A stretch of 7,745 nt of DNA from Methanoregula sp. (GTDB taxonomy: Archaea > Halobacteriota > Methanomicrobia > Methanomicrobiales > Methanospirillaceae): the NCBI RefSeq assembly GCF_002835825.1, contig NZ_PIZH01000068.1, positions 1-7,745 on the forward strand, given 5' to 3'. Position numbers and translations under genes: made by a program. Each line of letters starts with the position of its first letter. Position 1 is the stretch's first letter. Below, in pieces: positions 1 to 5,894 of the stretch. The notes under the pieces were generated by a model. It did not search any database, was not told the origin of the DNA, and saw only the letters and a program-made list of their open reading frames with translations.

Positions 1-417
1 GTAGCGGACAACATCTTAAAGGCCATCGACACCAAGGCCACCGATATCAAGGTGACTTCGATCATCGTCCCGAACGAACTGCAGGGCTATGTCCTTGTGG
101 AGACGCCCGAACAGCGGAACCGGATCGAGCAGCTCGTCGAGATGATCGCCCATGCCCGAGTCGTGACGAAGGGCGAGACCAACCTTGCCGAGGTAGGTCA
201 TTTCCTCATCCCGAAACCGGTTGTCTCCGGTATCGAAGAGGGTACGATTGTCGAGCTTATTGCCGGCCCGTTCAAGGGAGAGAAGGCCGTGGTCAAGCGT
301 GTCGACTCCGGCAAGGAAGAGATCACGGTCGAGCTCTATGAGAGTGTTGTCCCGATCCCGATCACCGTCCGCGGAGACAATGTCCGCGTGGTCGAAAAGT
401 TCTCCGACCAGAAGTAA
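1..417 (+). CDS. spt5: Transcription elongation factor Spt5 (archaeal NusG homologue), 5' end outside window
   Basis: Spt5 binds the RNA polymerase clamp, with Spt4 (RpoE'') as partner, and keeps the elongating polymerase closed over DNA. The frame is open from base 1 and 138 residues are visible, ending at TAA 415-417. Archaeal Spt5 is about 150 residues, so roughly 10-15 N-terminal residues, including the start codon, lie upstream. Visible residues 1-75 are the rest of the NGN domain, with 'IIVPNELQGYVLVE' and 'HFLIPKPVVSGI'. Residues 80-133 are the KOW domain, with 'GTIVELIAGPFKGEKAVVKR' followed by 'VVPIPITVRGD'. The GTG at 52-54 is internal, because NGN sequence precedes it. In many archaea spt5 is followed by rpl11; here the next gene is a convergent regulator. 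The family assignment is firm from remembered family sequences. Confidence 0.95.
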   Translation, partial: VADNILKAIDTKATDIKVTSIIVPNELQGYVLVETPEQRNRIEQLVEMIAHARVVTKGETNLAEVGHFLIPKPVVSGIEEGTIVELIAGPFKGEKAVVKRVDSGKEEITVELYESVVPIPITVRGDNVRVVEKFSDQK

Positions 418-425
418 TCCCTCCC

Positions 426-491
426 TTTTTCCACATCCCGCGAGCCCGCGCTGTTCCATCCCCCTTATACAGCCCACCTGACGCGGGATGT
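426..491. terminator. Convergent spacer with T5 tract and nested inverted repeat
   Basis: Just after the spt5 stop there is a T5 run (426-430), the kind of U-tract that archaeal polymerase uses to terminate. It is followed by perfect 10-bp arms: ACATCCCGCG at 433-442 and CGCGGGATGT at 482-491. A smaller stem, GCTGT (450-454) with ACAGC (469-473), is nested inside. On the + strand the outer arm is followed by T-rich sequence (491-502), which lies inside the opposing gene. The element fills the space between two facing stop codons (417 and 493). The sequence is seen directly; a terminator or transcript-insulating role is inferred. Confidence 0.55.
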
Positions 492-492
492 C

Positions 493-3132
493 TTACTTTG
501 TTTGCCGTCTCCTCCGTCTCTCCCCTGCAATCCCACGGGCGGAAACAGCCCCGATCTCGACAGCAGCCTTGACAGCGATGATATCGATGACCTGACGGAC
601 AGACGGGGGAAGGTCGAGAGGCTCGCGTGTCATGATACAGATGATGCCAACGACAATACCCTCGGAATTCCGGAGCGGTGTCCCGGCATACCCCCGGATC
701 CCGAACTCTCGCAGGTCCCTGCTTTTTGGGAAGGCCTGTGCCACGTTGTCGGTGTAGAGGCAGAACCCTTTCTCCGCAGCGTCCTCGCACGGCGTCCCTT
801 TCAGAGTATACCGGAATCCCGTGATCCGTTTCCCGTCAAGGATCATGGAGAGGACCTCGACATTTTCACGGTCCGGCAGGATCCTGCCGATCATGACGCA
901 GTCTGCACGGAGCCAGGAGGTAAGGTTCCTGGTGATCCGGTCCAGCGATTCCTGGCCGGACGTGCCGAGCATGCTCGATACCATGGTCTGGAACGCGATA
1001 TCGGCAGCCTTCCGTTCCGTGATGTTCTCAATAGTTGAGATGATATGGGGCCGCCCGGCCATCATGATTATCCTTGATGAGAAGAGACAGGTCGCAGGAT
1101 CTCCGTTCTTCTTTTGGCACTGCATCTCGAGTCCCTGGATCTGCTTCTGCTCCTTCAGCCGCCCGACCATTCCGGCATACGCTGCAGGATCGGAAAACAG
1201 GTGAAGTTCCGTTGCCGTCCTGCCGATCACCTCCTCCCGGGAAAAACCAGTACTGTCAAGGAAGGCTTCGTTGACGTCCGTAAACCTGCCGTTCTCCGCG
1301 GAGACAAGCGTGAGTGGGACGGCGTTGTTCTCAAACAGGGTGGAGAACTTCTGCTCGGATTCCCGCAATTCCTCTTCTGCCTGCTTGCGCCCCGTGACAT
1401 CCCGGAACGAGATCAGGACCGCCGGAGTACCCTTAAACGTTATTTTTTTCCCGATACAGGCGGCCCATTTCTCGTTCTGTTCCAGGGTTACAAACCTGTA
1501 ATAGACCTCGTAACTGTCGATCCCGCGGGAGATCTGCTGGAAATCGTGGACCGCATTTTCCTGGAAGTCCCTGCTGATGAGATCGAAGACATTGAACGTT
1601 TCGGTCATGCTCAGATCCGGCGGGCATTCGGCAATCTCAAGGGCCCTGCGGTTGGCAAACCGGACATTCCCCGAAAAGTCCACGATGATGATCCCTTCCC
1701 CGGACTGCTCGACCAGGGCCCGGAACGTCTCCCCGTTCTCGCGTAGCACCTGCTCGTTCCTGCGCAACAGATCGTTGTTGCGCCGGAGTTCCCGGTCAAC
1801 GGCAGTCAGTTCCCTGTACGCGGCGTCCAGGTCCTCCGTCTTTTTCAGCAGTTCCTCTTCGATCCTCTTTAACCGGGTCACTTCAGCAGCAATGGTGAGG
1901 TAGGCCGAACGGCTGCCAATGGTGACCGGGATCGATGAGAATATGACATGGATCTTTTTCCTATCCCTGGCCTTCAGCACAAGCGGCACATTTTCAAGCC
2001 TGCCCGTCAGCAAGGAATGTGCAACCAGCTTTGCGCTGTCCGCAAGCGAAAGAATGCCCACCTCTACCGGGTTTTTCCCCAGTAATTCTTCTTCCGTGAA
2101 ACCGCTGACCGCAAGAAAGGCCGGGTTGACTGCCAGAAATTCCTGTTCCGGGGCGCTGTTGATCGCGATCGGGTACGGACTGTGCTCGAAGATGGTCCGG
2201 AACTTGTCCTCGTTCTCCCGTATCACGCTCTCGGCCCGTTTCCGCTCGGTAATGTCTGTTGCGATACTGACAATTACGTCCCGTTCTCCCCATTTCACCA
2301 CTTTTGCATGGACTTCGAGGGGTATCCGGTGGCCGTCCCTGTGGAGATGCTCCACTTCAAATGAGATCTTCCCTTTCTCTTTGAGAATGTTCATGCGCCC
2401 GGTAATCTCTTGTGCCGATTCGGGGCAGTCAATATCATGTAAGGTAAGCTTTACGAATTCAGCAGCAGAATACCCGTGAAGCTCCCCGTTCATCGTGTTT
2501 GAATAGAGGTGGTTCCCGAAAAAGTCCACAACCGTGATAGCCGCCGGGGAATCGTTGAGCATATCGGCAAGGAATGAATTCTCCTCGCGTGCAAGCAGCT
2601 CTCCGGTCTGGTCTTCCAGCCGCACAGCAACGCCTTTCCCCCCCCAGCCAAAGACAAGGGGCACGATTCGAATTCGGAAAGCCCGCCACTCTTTTCCAAT
2701 GGGAATCCATGCATCAAGCACGGACCCGGTTCCTGCCATTGCCTGTTTTACGGGGTCGCGGATCCTCCCGATGAAACCGGGGCCTATGGTGGTTTTGGCA
2801 ACATCCCGGCCTTCCAGCTCTTCCATCCGGATCCCGAAGGTATGGAGGAATGATTCGCTGGCCTCCCGTACCGTGTACGAGTCATCGAGGATCAAAACCG
2901 GTCCGGATGATTTGCTTAAGACCTGGTCGGCCGGCAGTCGTGCGGAAAGGGAGTACACTTTGGCAGGGCCGGACTTCCGCATGTTGAGCTGGCCCGAGAC
3001 GAAGAGGGAGTTGAGATACTTTGTCGCGGTGGTCCGGCTCAGGTGTGCGGCCCGGGCGATCTCCTCGATGGTAAGCCCGTGGGGAGTATCGCGCAACAGG
3101 CCGATAATCGTCCGGTAGTTGTCTTCGTCCAG
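493..3132 (-). CDS. Winged-HTH / PAS x5 / GAF sensor-regulator, probable CTG start
   Basis: Likely a one-component DNA-binding sensor of the methanogen multi-PAS type. Numbering is from CTG 3132-3130 (879 residues). A winged HTH spans residues 3-62: first helix 'DNYRTIIGLLRD', recognition helix near 'SRTTATKYLNSL', wing 'MRKSGPAKVYSLS'. PAS domains lie near 75-177, 185-300, 305-425, 466-585 and 588-710, most ending in the S-box tail ('ATDITERKRAE', 'FRDVTGRKQAE', 'IENITERKAAD'). A coiled linker spans 425-465. A GAF domain spans 712-862 with 'GTPCEDAAEKGFCLY' (C782, C791). The tail is arginine-rich (GERRRRRQTK). There is no kinase, receiver or membrane segment. The first conventional start is TTG 3096, but that would remove HTH helix 1 and has no Shine-Dalgarno. 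CTG has GGAGGG six bases upstream. The frame is closed by TAA at 3202-3204, and no ATG, GTG or TTG lies between that stop and 3096. The gene diverges from the receiver-PAS gene. The substrate or ligand is unknown. Confidence 0.88.
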   Translation of the reverse strand: MDEDNYRTIIGLLRDTPHGLTIEEIARAAHLSRTTATKYLNSLFVSGQLNMRKSGPAKVYSLSARLPADQVLSKSSGPVLILDDSYTVREASESFLHTFGIRMEELEGRDVAKTTIGPGFIGRIRDPVKQAMAGTGSVLDAWIPIGKEWRAFRIRIVPLVFGWGGKGVAVRLEDQTGELLAREENSFLADMLNDSPAAITVVDFFGNHLYSNTMNGELHGYSAAEFVKLTLHDIDCPESAQEITGRMNILKEKGKISFEVEHLHRDGHRIPLEVHAKVVKWGERDVIVSIATDITERKRAESVIRENEDKFRTIFEHSPYPIAINSAPEQEFLAVNPAFLAVSGFTEEELLGKNPVEVGILSLADSAKLVAHSLLTGRLENVPLVLKARDRKKIHVIFSSIPVTIGSRSAYLTIAAEVTRLKRIEEELLKKTEDLDAAYRELTAVDRELRRNNDLLRRNEQVLRENGETFRALVEQSGEGIIIVDFSGNVRFANRRALEIAECPPDLSMTETFNVFDLISRDFQENAVHDFQQISRGIDSYEVYYRFVTLEQNEKWAACIGKKITFKGTPAVLISFRDVTGRKQAEEELRESEQKFSTLFENNAVPLTLVSAENGRFTDVNEAFLDSTGFSREEVIGRTATELHLFSDPAAYAGMVGRLKEQKQIQGLEMQCQKKNGDPATCLFSSRIIMMAGRPHIISTIENITERKAADIAFQTMVSSMLGTSGQESLDRITRNLTSWLRADCVMIGRILPDRENVEVLSMILDGKRITGFRYTLKGTPCEDAAEKGFCLYTDNVAQAFPKSRDLREFGIRGYAGTPLRNSEGIVVGIICIMTREPLDLPPSVRQVIDIIAVKAAVEIGAVSARGIAGERRRRRQTK

Positions 3133-3138
3133 TTCTCT

Positions 3139-3144
3139 CCCTCC
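3139..3144 (-). promoter_or_regulatory. Shine-Dalgarno that points to a CTG start
   Basis: On the minus strand GGAGGG (3144-3139) is followed by AGAGAA and then CTG (3132-3130). A six-base spacer is ideal for pairing with the 3' end of archaeal 16S rRNA. A nearby ATG (3148-3146) is in another frame, which soon leaves the HTH sequence, so it is not the start. The site is seen directly; its use with CTG is inferred. Confidence 0.6.
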
Positions 3145-3160
3145 GCATCTCCCGTCAGGA

Positions 3161-3232
3161 ACCTGCGAAAAAGAACTATGCAGGGTAACCAGGTAGCAAT
3201 TTTAGGTAGCAGGTTTTCTTTGAAATACCTGC
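3161..3232 (-). promoter_or_regulatory. Repeat-rich leader of the HTH gene with alternative pairings
   Basis: In the predicted minus-strand leader, GCAGGT (3232-3227) can pair with ACCTGC (3214-3209) across a 12-base loop. A second GCAGGT (3166-3161), about 17 bases before the Shine-Dalgarno, could pair with the same ACCTGC instead. Between them are two direct copies of AGGTAGCA on the + strand (3191-3198 and 3204-3211), which read TGCTACCT in the transcript. The repeats are seen directly. They could be DNA operators or a leader RNA switch; neither is proven. Confidence 0.4.
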
Positions 3233-3271
3233 GGGTTGCCTATGGAATACTGATGTTATGATAATCAAATC

Positions 3272-3288
3272 TCATAAAGTTTAAATAT
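3272..3288 (+). promoter_or_regulatory. TATA element for the receiver-PAS gene (overlaps the opposing promoter)
   Basis: Read on the + strand, TCATAAAG (3272-3279) precedes TTTAAATAT (3280-3288). The box is the same DNA as the minus-strand TATA box, since its TTTAAA core is palindromic. The predicted start near 3312 would leave a leader of about 135 bases before GTG 3448. The BRE-like part is weaker than on the other strand, so directionality is uncertain. Confidence 0.4.
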
Positions 3289-3295
3289 CTTTTCG
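3280..3295 (-). promoter_or_regulatory. BRE/TATA promoter for the HTH-PAS-GAF gene
   Basis: Read on the minus strand, CGAAAAG (3295-3289) lies directly before ATATTTAAA (3288-3280). This fits a purine-rich TFB-recognition element next to a TATA box. Transcription would start about 25 bases further on, near 3255-3260, giving a leader of about 125 bases before the CTG. This orientation has the better BRE of the two. It is predicted from sequence only. Confidence 0.55.
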
Positions 3296-3384
3296 ACAAT
3301 TTTTCATAAGAACAGACCGGTACCGCACTCAGGCTTTCTCATCCTTTATCCCGCAGAACGATGAAGAAATCAGGAACCCATGTC

Positions 3385-3428
3385 GTCATGGCACCATGAC
3401 AGGCACTCGATGAACTGAAGGTTTTTTT
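3385..3428 (+). promoter_or_regulatory. Leader hairpin and T7 tract before the receiver-PAS gene
   Basis: GTCATGG (3385-3391) and CCATGAC (3394-3400) are perfect 7-bp arms around CA. A T7 run follows at 3422-3428, twenty bases before the GTG start. As DNA the palindrome could be an operator. As RNA, structure followed by a U-tract could attenuate transcription. A two-base loop is too tight for a full RNA stem, so an RNA hairpin would lose its innermost pair or pairs. Confidence 0.35.
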
Positions 3429-3437
3429 CGTATACTC

Positions 3438-3442
3438 AGGTG
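3438..3442 (+). promoter_or_regulatory. Ribosome binding site for the receiver-PAS gene
   Basis: AGGTG lies five bases before GTG 3448 and matches the anti-Shine-Dalgarno of archaeal 16S rRNA. It supports GTG 3448 as the start. The same frame is closed upstream by TGA at 3397-3399, with no other ATG, GTG or TTG between. Confidence 0.6.
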
Positions 3443-3447
3443 TAACC

Positions 3448-5829
3448 GTGCCGTTACGACGCAATAGTATCTCCGTTCTGTACATCGACGATGACCCTTC
3501 CCTGCTCGAGATTGGCAAGGCCTTCCTTGAGCTGAGCGGCCAGTTCACTGTTGCGACAACAGAGCATCCCCTCTCCGTAATGGACCTGCTGAAAAAGCAG
3601 GAATATGACTGTATCATCTCCGATTACCAGATGCCCATCCTTGACGGGATAGGACTCCTGCAGCAGATCCGTGCACGGTACACGGAACTGCCGTTCATTC
3701 TTTTTACCGGGAAAGGCCGGGAGGACGTGGTTATCCAGGCGTTCGATGCCGGGGCGGACTATTATGTCCAGAAGGGGCGGGATGTCCAGTCACAGTTCCG
3801 CGAGCTGAGCCACAAGATCCGGCTTGCGGTCGAGAAACGCTATGCCGACAGGGCACTCCGGGAGAGCGAGGAGCGGTACCGGAACGTTGTGCAGGACCAG
3901 AACGAGTTCATCTGCCGGTTCCGCCCCGATGGGACATACATCTTTGCCAACAACGCCTTCTGCCGGACCTTCGGGGTAGCAGAAGATGTGGTGATCAACC
4001 GCCGGTTCACGCCCCTGATGCCCGCAGAGGACGCGCGTGCCATCCGCGACCATCTGGCGTCGCTCTCGCGGGAGAGCCCTCAGGGTACGATCGAGCACCG
4101 GATCCATCTCCCGGACGGCACCGTACGGTGGCACCAGTGGATCGACCGGGCCATCTTTTCGGAGTCCGGGGCCCTCGTTGAGTTCCAGTCGGTGGGCCGG
4201 GACATAACCGAACAGAAGATCGCAGAGATGAACCTGCACAAGACCCACGATGAACTTGTAAACGCATTCGAACAGCTGACTGCAACGGAGGAGGAACTCC
4301 GCACCAGCTACTTGGACCTTGCCTCCAGCCAGCGTACACTTGAGGAGCGGGAGCTCATCCTGGATGCCATCATCCAGGCCTCCCCGATCCCGCAGTTCGT
4401 GATCGACAAGAACCACCATGTCCTCTACTGGAACCAGGCGCTGGCCGCGTATAGCGGGATCGCGGCGCATGAGATAATCGGAACAGACCAGCACTGGCGT
4501 GCCTTCTATAAGGAAAGGCGACCGTGCCTTGCCGACCTTCTCGTGGACAATGCAGAGGGTCTGATGTCGGAATGGTATCTCGACCGGCTGGAAAAGTCCC
4601 GCCTGATCGATGGAGCCTATTCCGCAACGGACTTCTTCTCCCACATGGGCTTTGAGGGCAAGTGGCTCCACTTCACGGCAGGGCTCATCCGGGACAGGAA
4701 CGGTGCAATCATCGGCGCGGTCGAGACCCTTGAGGATATCACGGAACAAAGGCAGAAGGAGGCGGAGCTGGCCCGCGAACACGAGGAACTTGCCGCGTCC
4801 TTTGAACAGCTTGCGGCAACAGAAGAGGAGTTACGGAACAACTACGAGCAGCTTACGCATCTTGAGGCTGAGCTGCGGGAGAGCCGGGAACTGTACCGCG
4901 GCGTTGTCGAAGACCAGACCGAGCTCATCTGCCGGTTCCATCCTGACGGGACGTTTGTCTTTGCCAACGATGCATACTGCCGGTACTTCAACAAGTCCCG
5001 GCAGCAGATCATTGGCCGGGTATTCCGGCCCGAAGTATTTGTCGATGAACGCGAACTGGTGCGGGATACGTTCCGGGCGCTCACGCCGGACAATCCCGTG
5101 GCCTCCGTTGACCAGCGGACGGTATTGCCTGATGGCACCATCCGCTGGCAGAACTGGGTGGACCGGGCGATTTTTGACGCACGTGGAACCCTCGTGGAGT
5201 ACCAGTCTGTGGGCCGGGATATCACCGATATGAAAATGGCGGAGATGAAACTCCAGACGAAAAACGAGATGCTGCATGCCGCCTACGGGCAGCTCGCCGC
5301 GGCCGAGGAGGAGCTCCGGGCGAATTTTGCGGAACTGGAAGAGAGCCGGCAGCGGATCCGGGAGAGCGAGGAGCGGTACCGGGCGGTTGTGGAGGGCCAG
5401 ACCGAGCTTATCTGCCGGTTCCGCCCGGACGGGACATTTGTCTTTGTCAACGAAGCCTATTGCCGGTACCTGAAGAGATCCAGAGAGGAGATTTTAGGCC
5501 ACGCGATCCCCCTGGCGATCCCGGCGGAGGAACGTGAGCGCCTGGCGCAGCATTTCAAGGGGTTGACACAGGAGCACCCGGTCGGGCGGATCGATCACCA
5601 GATCATCCTGCCAAACGGTACAGTCACCTGGCAGAGCTGGGTTGACCACGCGATCTATGATGAAGGCGGCAGGCTGGTGGAATACCAGTCGGTGGGCCGG
5701 GACATCAGCGATTACAAGAAGGCGGTGAGGGAACTCCGCGAGAGTGAGAAAAAATTCCGGGAGAAGATCGCGGAGCCGGAAACAACCAGCGGGAACGGGC
5801 ACCCGGCGGAAAAGCGGCCGGGGGAATGA
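3448..5829 (+). CDS. Receiver (REC) / PAS x4 signalling protein without output domain
   Basis: Soluble two-component protein of 793 residues. Residues 8-130 form a response-regulator receiver with acidic residues D14-D16, phosphoacceptor D59 ('IISDYQMP'), T87 ('FTGKG') and K109 ('YYVQKG'), so phosphorylation looks possible. PAS A (137-257), PAS C (476-596) and PAS D (637-757) are gap-free relatives, each with 'ICRF.PDGT' and ending 'FQSVGRDIT' or 'YQSVGRDI[ST]'. PAS B (302-435) is a different type with 'GTDQHWRAFYKERRPCLADL'. Helical linkers at 267-291, 445-469 and 606-630 share 'AxEEELR'. The C terminus begins another PAS-type lead-in ('RELRESEKKFRE') and then ends in 'HPAEKRPGE'. There is no HisKA, HATPase, HTH or enzyme domain, so it must act through a partner or has lost its output. 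The start is GTG 3448 with AGGTG before it; the stop is TGA. It diverges from the HTH regulator. A phosphate donor could be the kinase at 6463-7548 (inference). Confidence 0.93.
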   Translation: MPLRRNSISVLYIDDDPSLLEIGKAFLELSGQFTVATTEHPLSVMDLLKKQEYDCIISDYQMPILDGIGLLQQIRARYTELPFILFTGKGREDVVIQAFDAGADYYVQKGRDVQSQFRELSHKIRLAVEKRYADRALRESEERYRNVVQDQNEFICRFRPDGTYIFANNAFCRTFGVAEDVVINRRFTPLMPAEDARAIRDHLASLSRESPQGTIEHRIHLPDGTVRWHQWIDRAIFSESGALVEFQSVGRDITEQKIAEMNLHKTHDELVNAFEQLTATEEELRTSYLDLASSQRTLEERELILDAIIQASPIPQFVIDKNHHVLYWNQALAAYSGIAAHEIIGTDQHWRAFYKERRPCLADLLVDNAEGLMSEWYLDRLEKSRLIDGAYSATDFFSHMGFEGKWLHFTAGLIRDRNGAIIGAVETLEDITEQRQKEAELAREHEELAASFEQLAATEEELRNNYEQLTHLEAELRESRELYRGVVEDQTELICRFHPDGTFVFANDAYCRYFNKSRQQIIGRVFRPEVFVDERELVRDTFRALTPDNPVASVDQRTVLPDGTIRWQNWVDRAIFDARGTLVEYQSVGRDITDMKMAEMKLQTKNEMLHAAYGQLAAAEEELRANFAELEESRQRIRESEERYRAVVEGQTELICRFRPDGTFVFVNEAYCRYLKRSREEILGHAIPLAIPAEERERLAQHFKGLTQEHPVGRIDHQIILPNGTVTWQSWVDHAIYDEGGRLVEYQSVGRDISDYKKAVRELRESEKKFREKIAEPETTSGNGHPAEKRPGE
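3856..4218 (+). repeat. PAS repeat unit A in the receiver-PAS gene
   Basis: This stretch encodes 121 residues that align without gaps to units C and D. Bases 3857-3882 are identical to 5357-5382 (26 of 26), exactly 1500 bases apart. Cysteines C156 and C172 recur at the same places in the other units. Confidence 0.85.
4873..5235 (+). repeat. PAS repeat unit C in the receiver-PAS gene
   Basis: This unit encodes 121 residues, offset from unit A by 339 codons and from unit D by 161 codons. By my manual count it shares about 69 of 121 residues with unit D. The preceding helical linker (4780-4854) keeps the same 161-codon offset to the next linker (5263-5337), so the duplicated module is linker plus PAS. 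Confidence 0.85.
5356..5718 (+). repeat. PAS repeat unit D in the receiver-PAS gene
   Basis: This is the last of three collinear 121-residue units, offset from unit A by exactly 500 codons. It carries the second copy of the 26-base identical stretch (5357-5382). It ends in 'EYQSVGRDISDYK', shortly before the short C-terminal tail of the protein. Confidence 0.85.
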
Positions 5830-5894
5830 TTGCGGACAGTCCCGTGCTCCTCCCCCCATATATCCGGGGCCTGTTGTGCCTGCATTGTTGTAGA

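Larger units (their letters stand above)
3256..3309. repeat. TTATGA/TCATAA hexamers flanking the shared TATA box
   Basis: TTATGA occurs at 3256-3261 and its reverse complement TCATAA at 3272-3277, forming an inverted repeat with a 10-base spacer. Another TCATAA lies at 3304-3309. The start-to-start distances are 16 and 32 bases. The copies lie on both sides of TTTAAATAT, where a bound regulator could block TBP/TFB. The region is AT-rich, so chance similarity is quite possible. Confidence 0.35.
3133..3447. other. Divergent intergenic control region
   Basis: These 315 bases separate the start codons of the HTH-PAS-GAF gene (-) and the receiver-PAS gene (+). I see no convincing gene here. A 12-codon frame at 3361-3399 (MKKSGTHVVMAP) has no clear ribosome binding site. 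The central part, 3240-3310, is AT-rich and holds TTTAAATAT. Both flanks carry repeated hexamers and possible hairpins, listed separately. If the shared TATA element serves both genes, each would have a leader of about 125-135 bases, long for an archaeal gene and enough room for leader regulation. Confidence 0.8.

Noticed and set aside
3146..3148. ATG as start of the HTH regulator
   Set aside because: It is in a different frame and gives an arginine-rich protein (MRRERTGRRQL) unrelated to the HTH. It would need a frameshift, while CTG 3132 needs none.
3361..3399. Leader peptide MKKSGTHVVMAP before the receiver-PAS gene
   Set aside because: It has only 12 codons, no clear ribosome binding site and no run of one amino acid that would suggest attenuation. 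It is noted only as possible leader sequence.
3790..4782. Long minus-strand open frame (330 codons) opposite the receiver-PAS gene
   Set aside because: It is antisense to well-formed PAS domains and has no domain-like sequence of its own.
5852..5869. CCCC/GGGG hairpin around TATAT as a terminator after the receiver-PAS gene
   Set aside because: The stem is only four pairs and no clear T-tract follows, so I cannot support it as a terminator.
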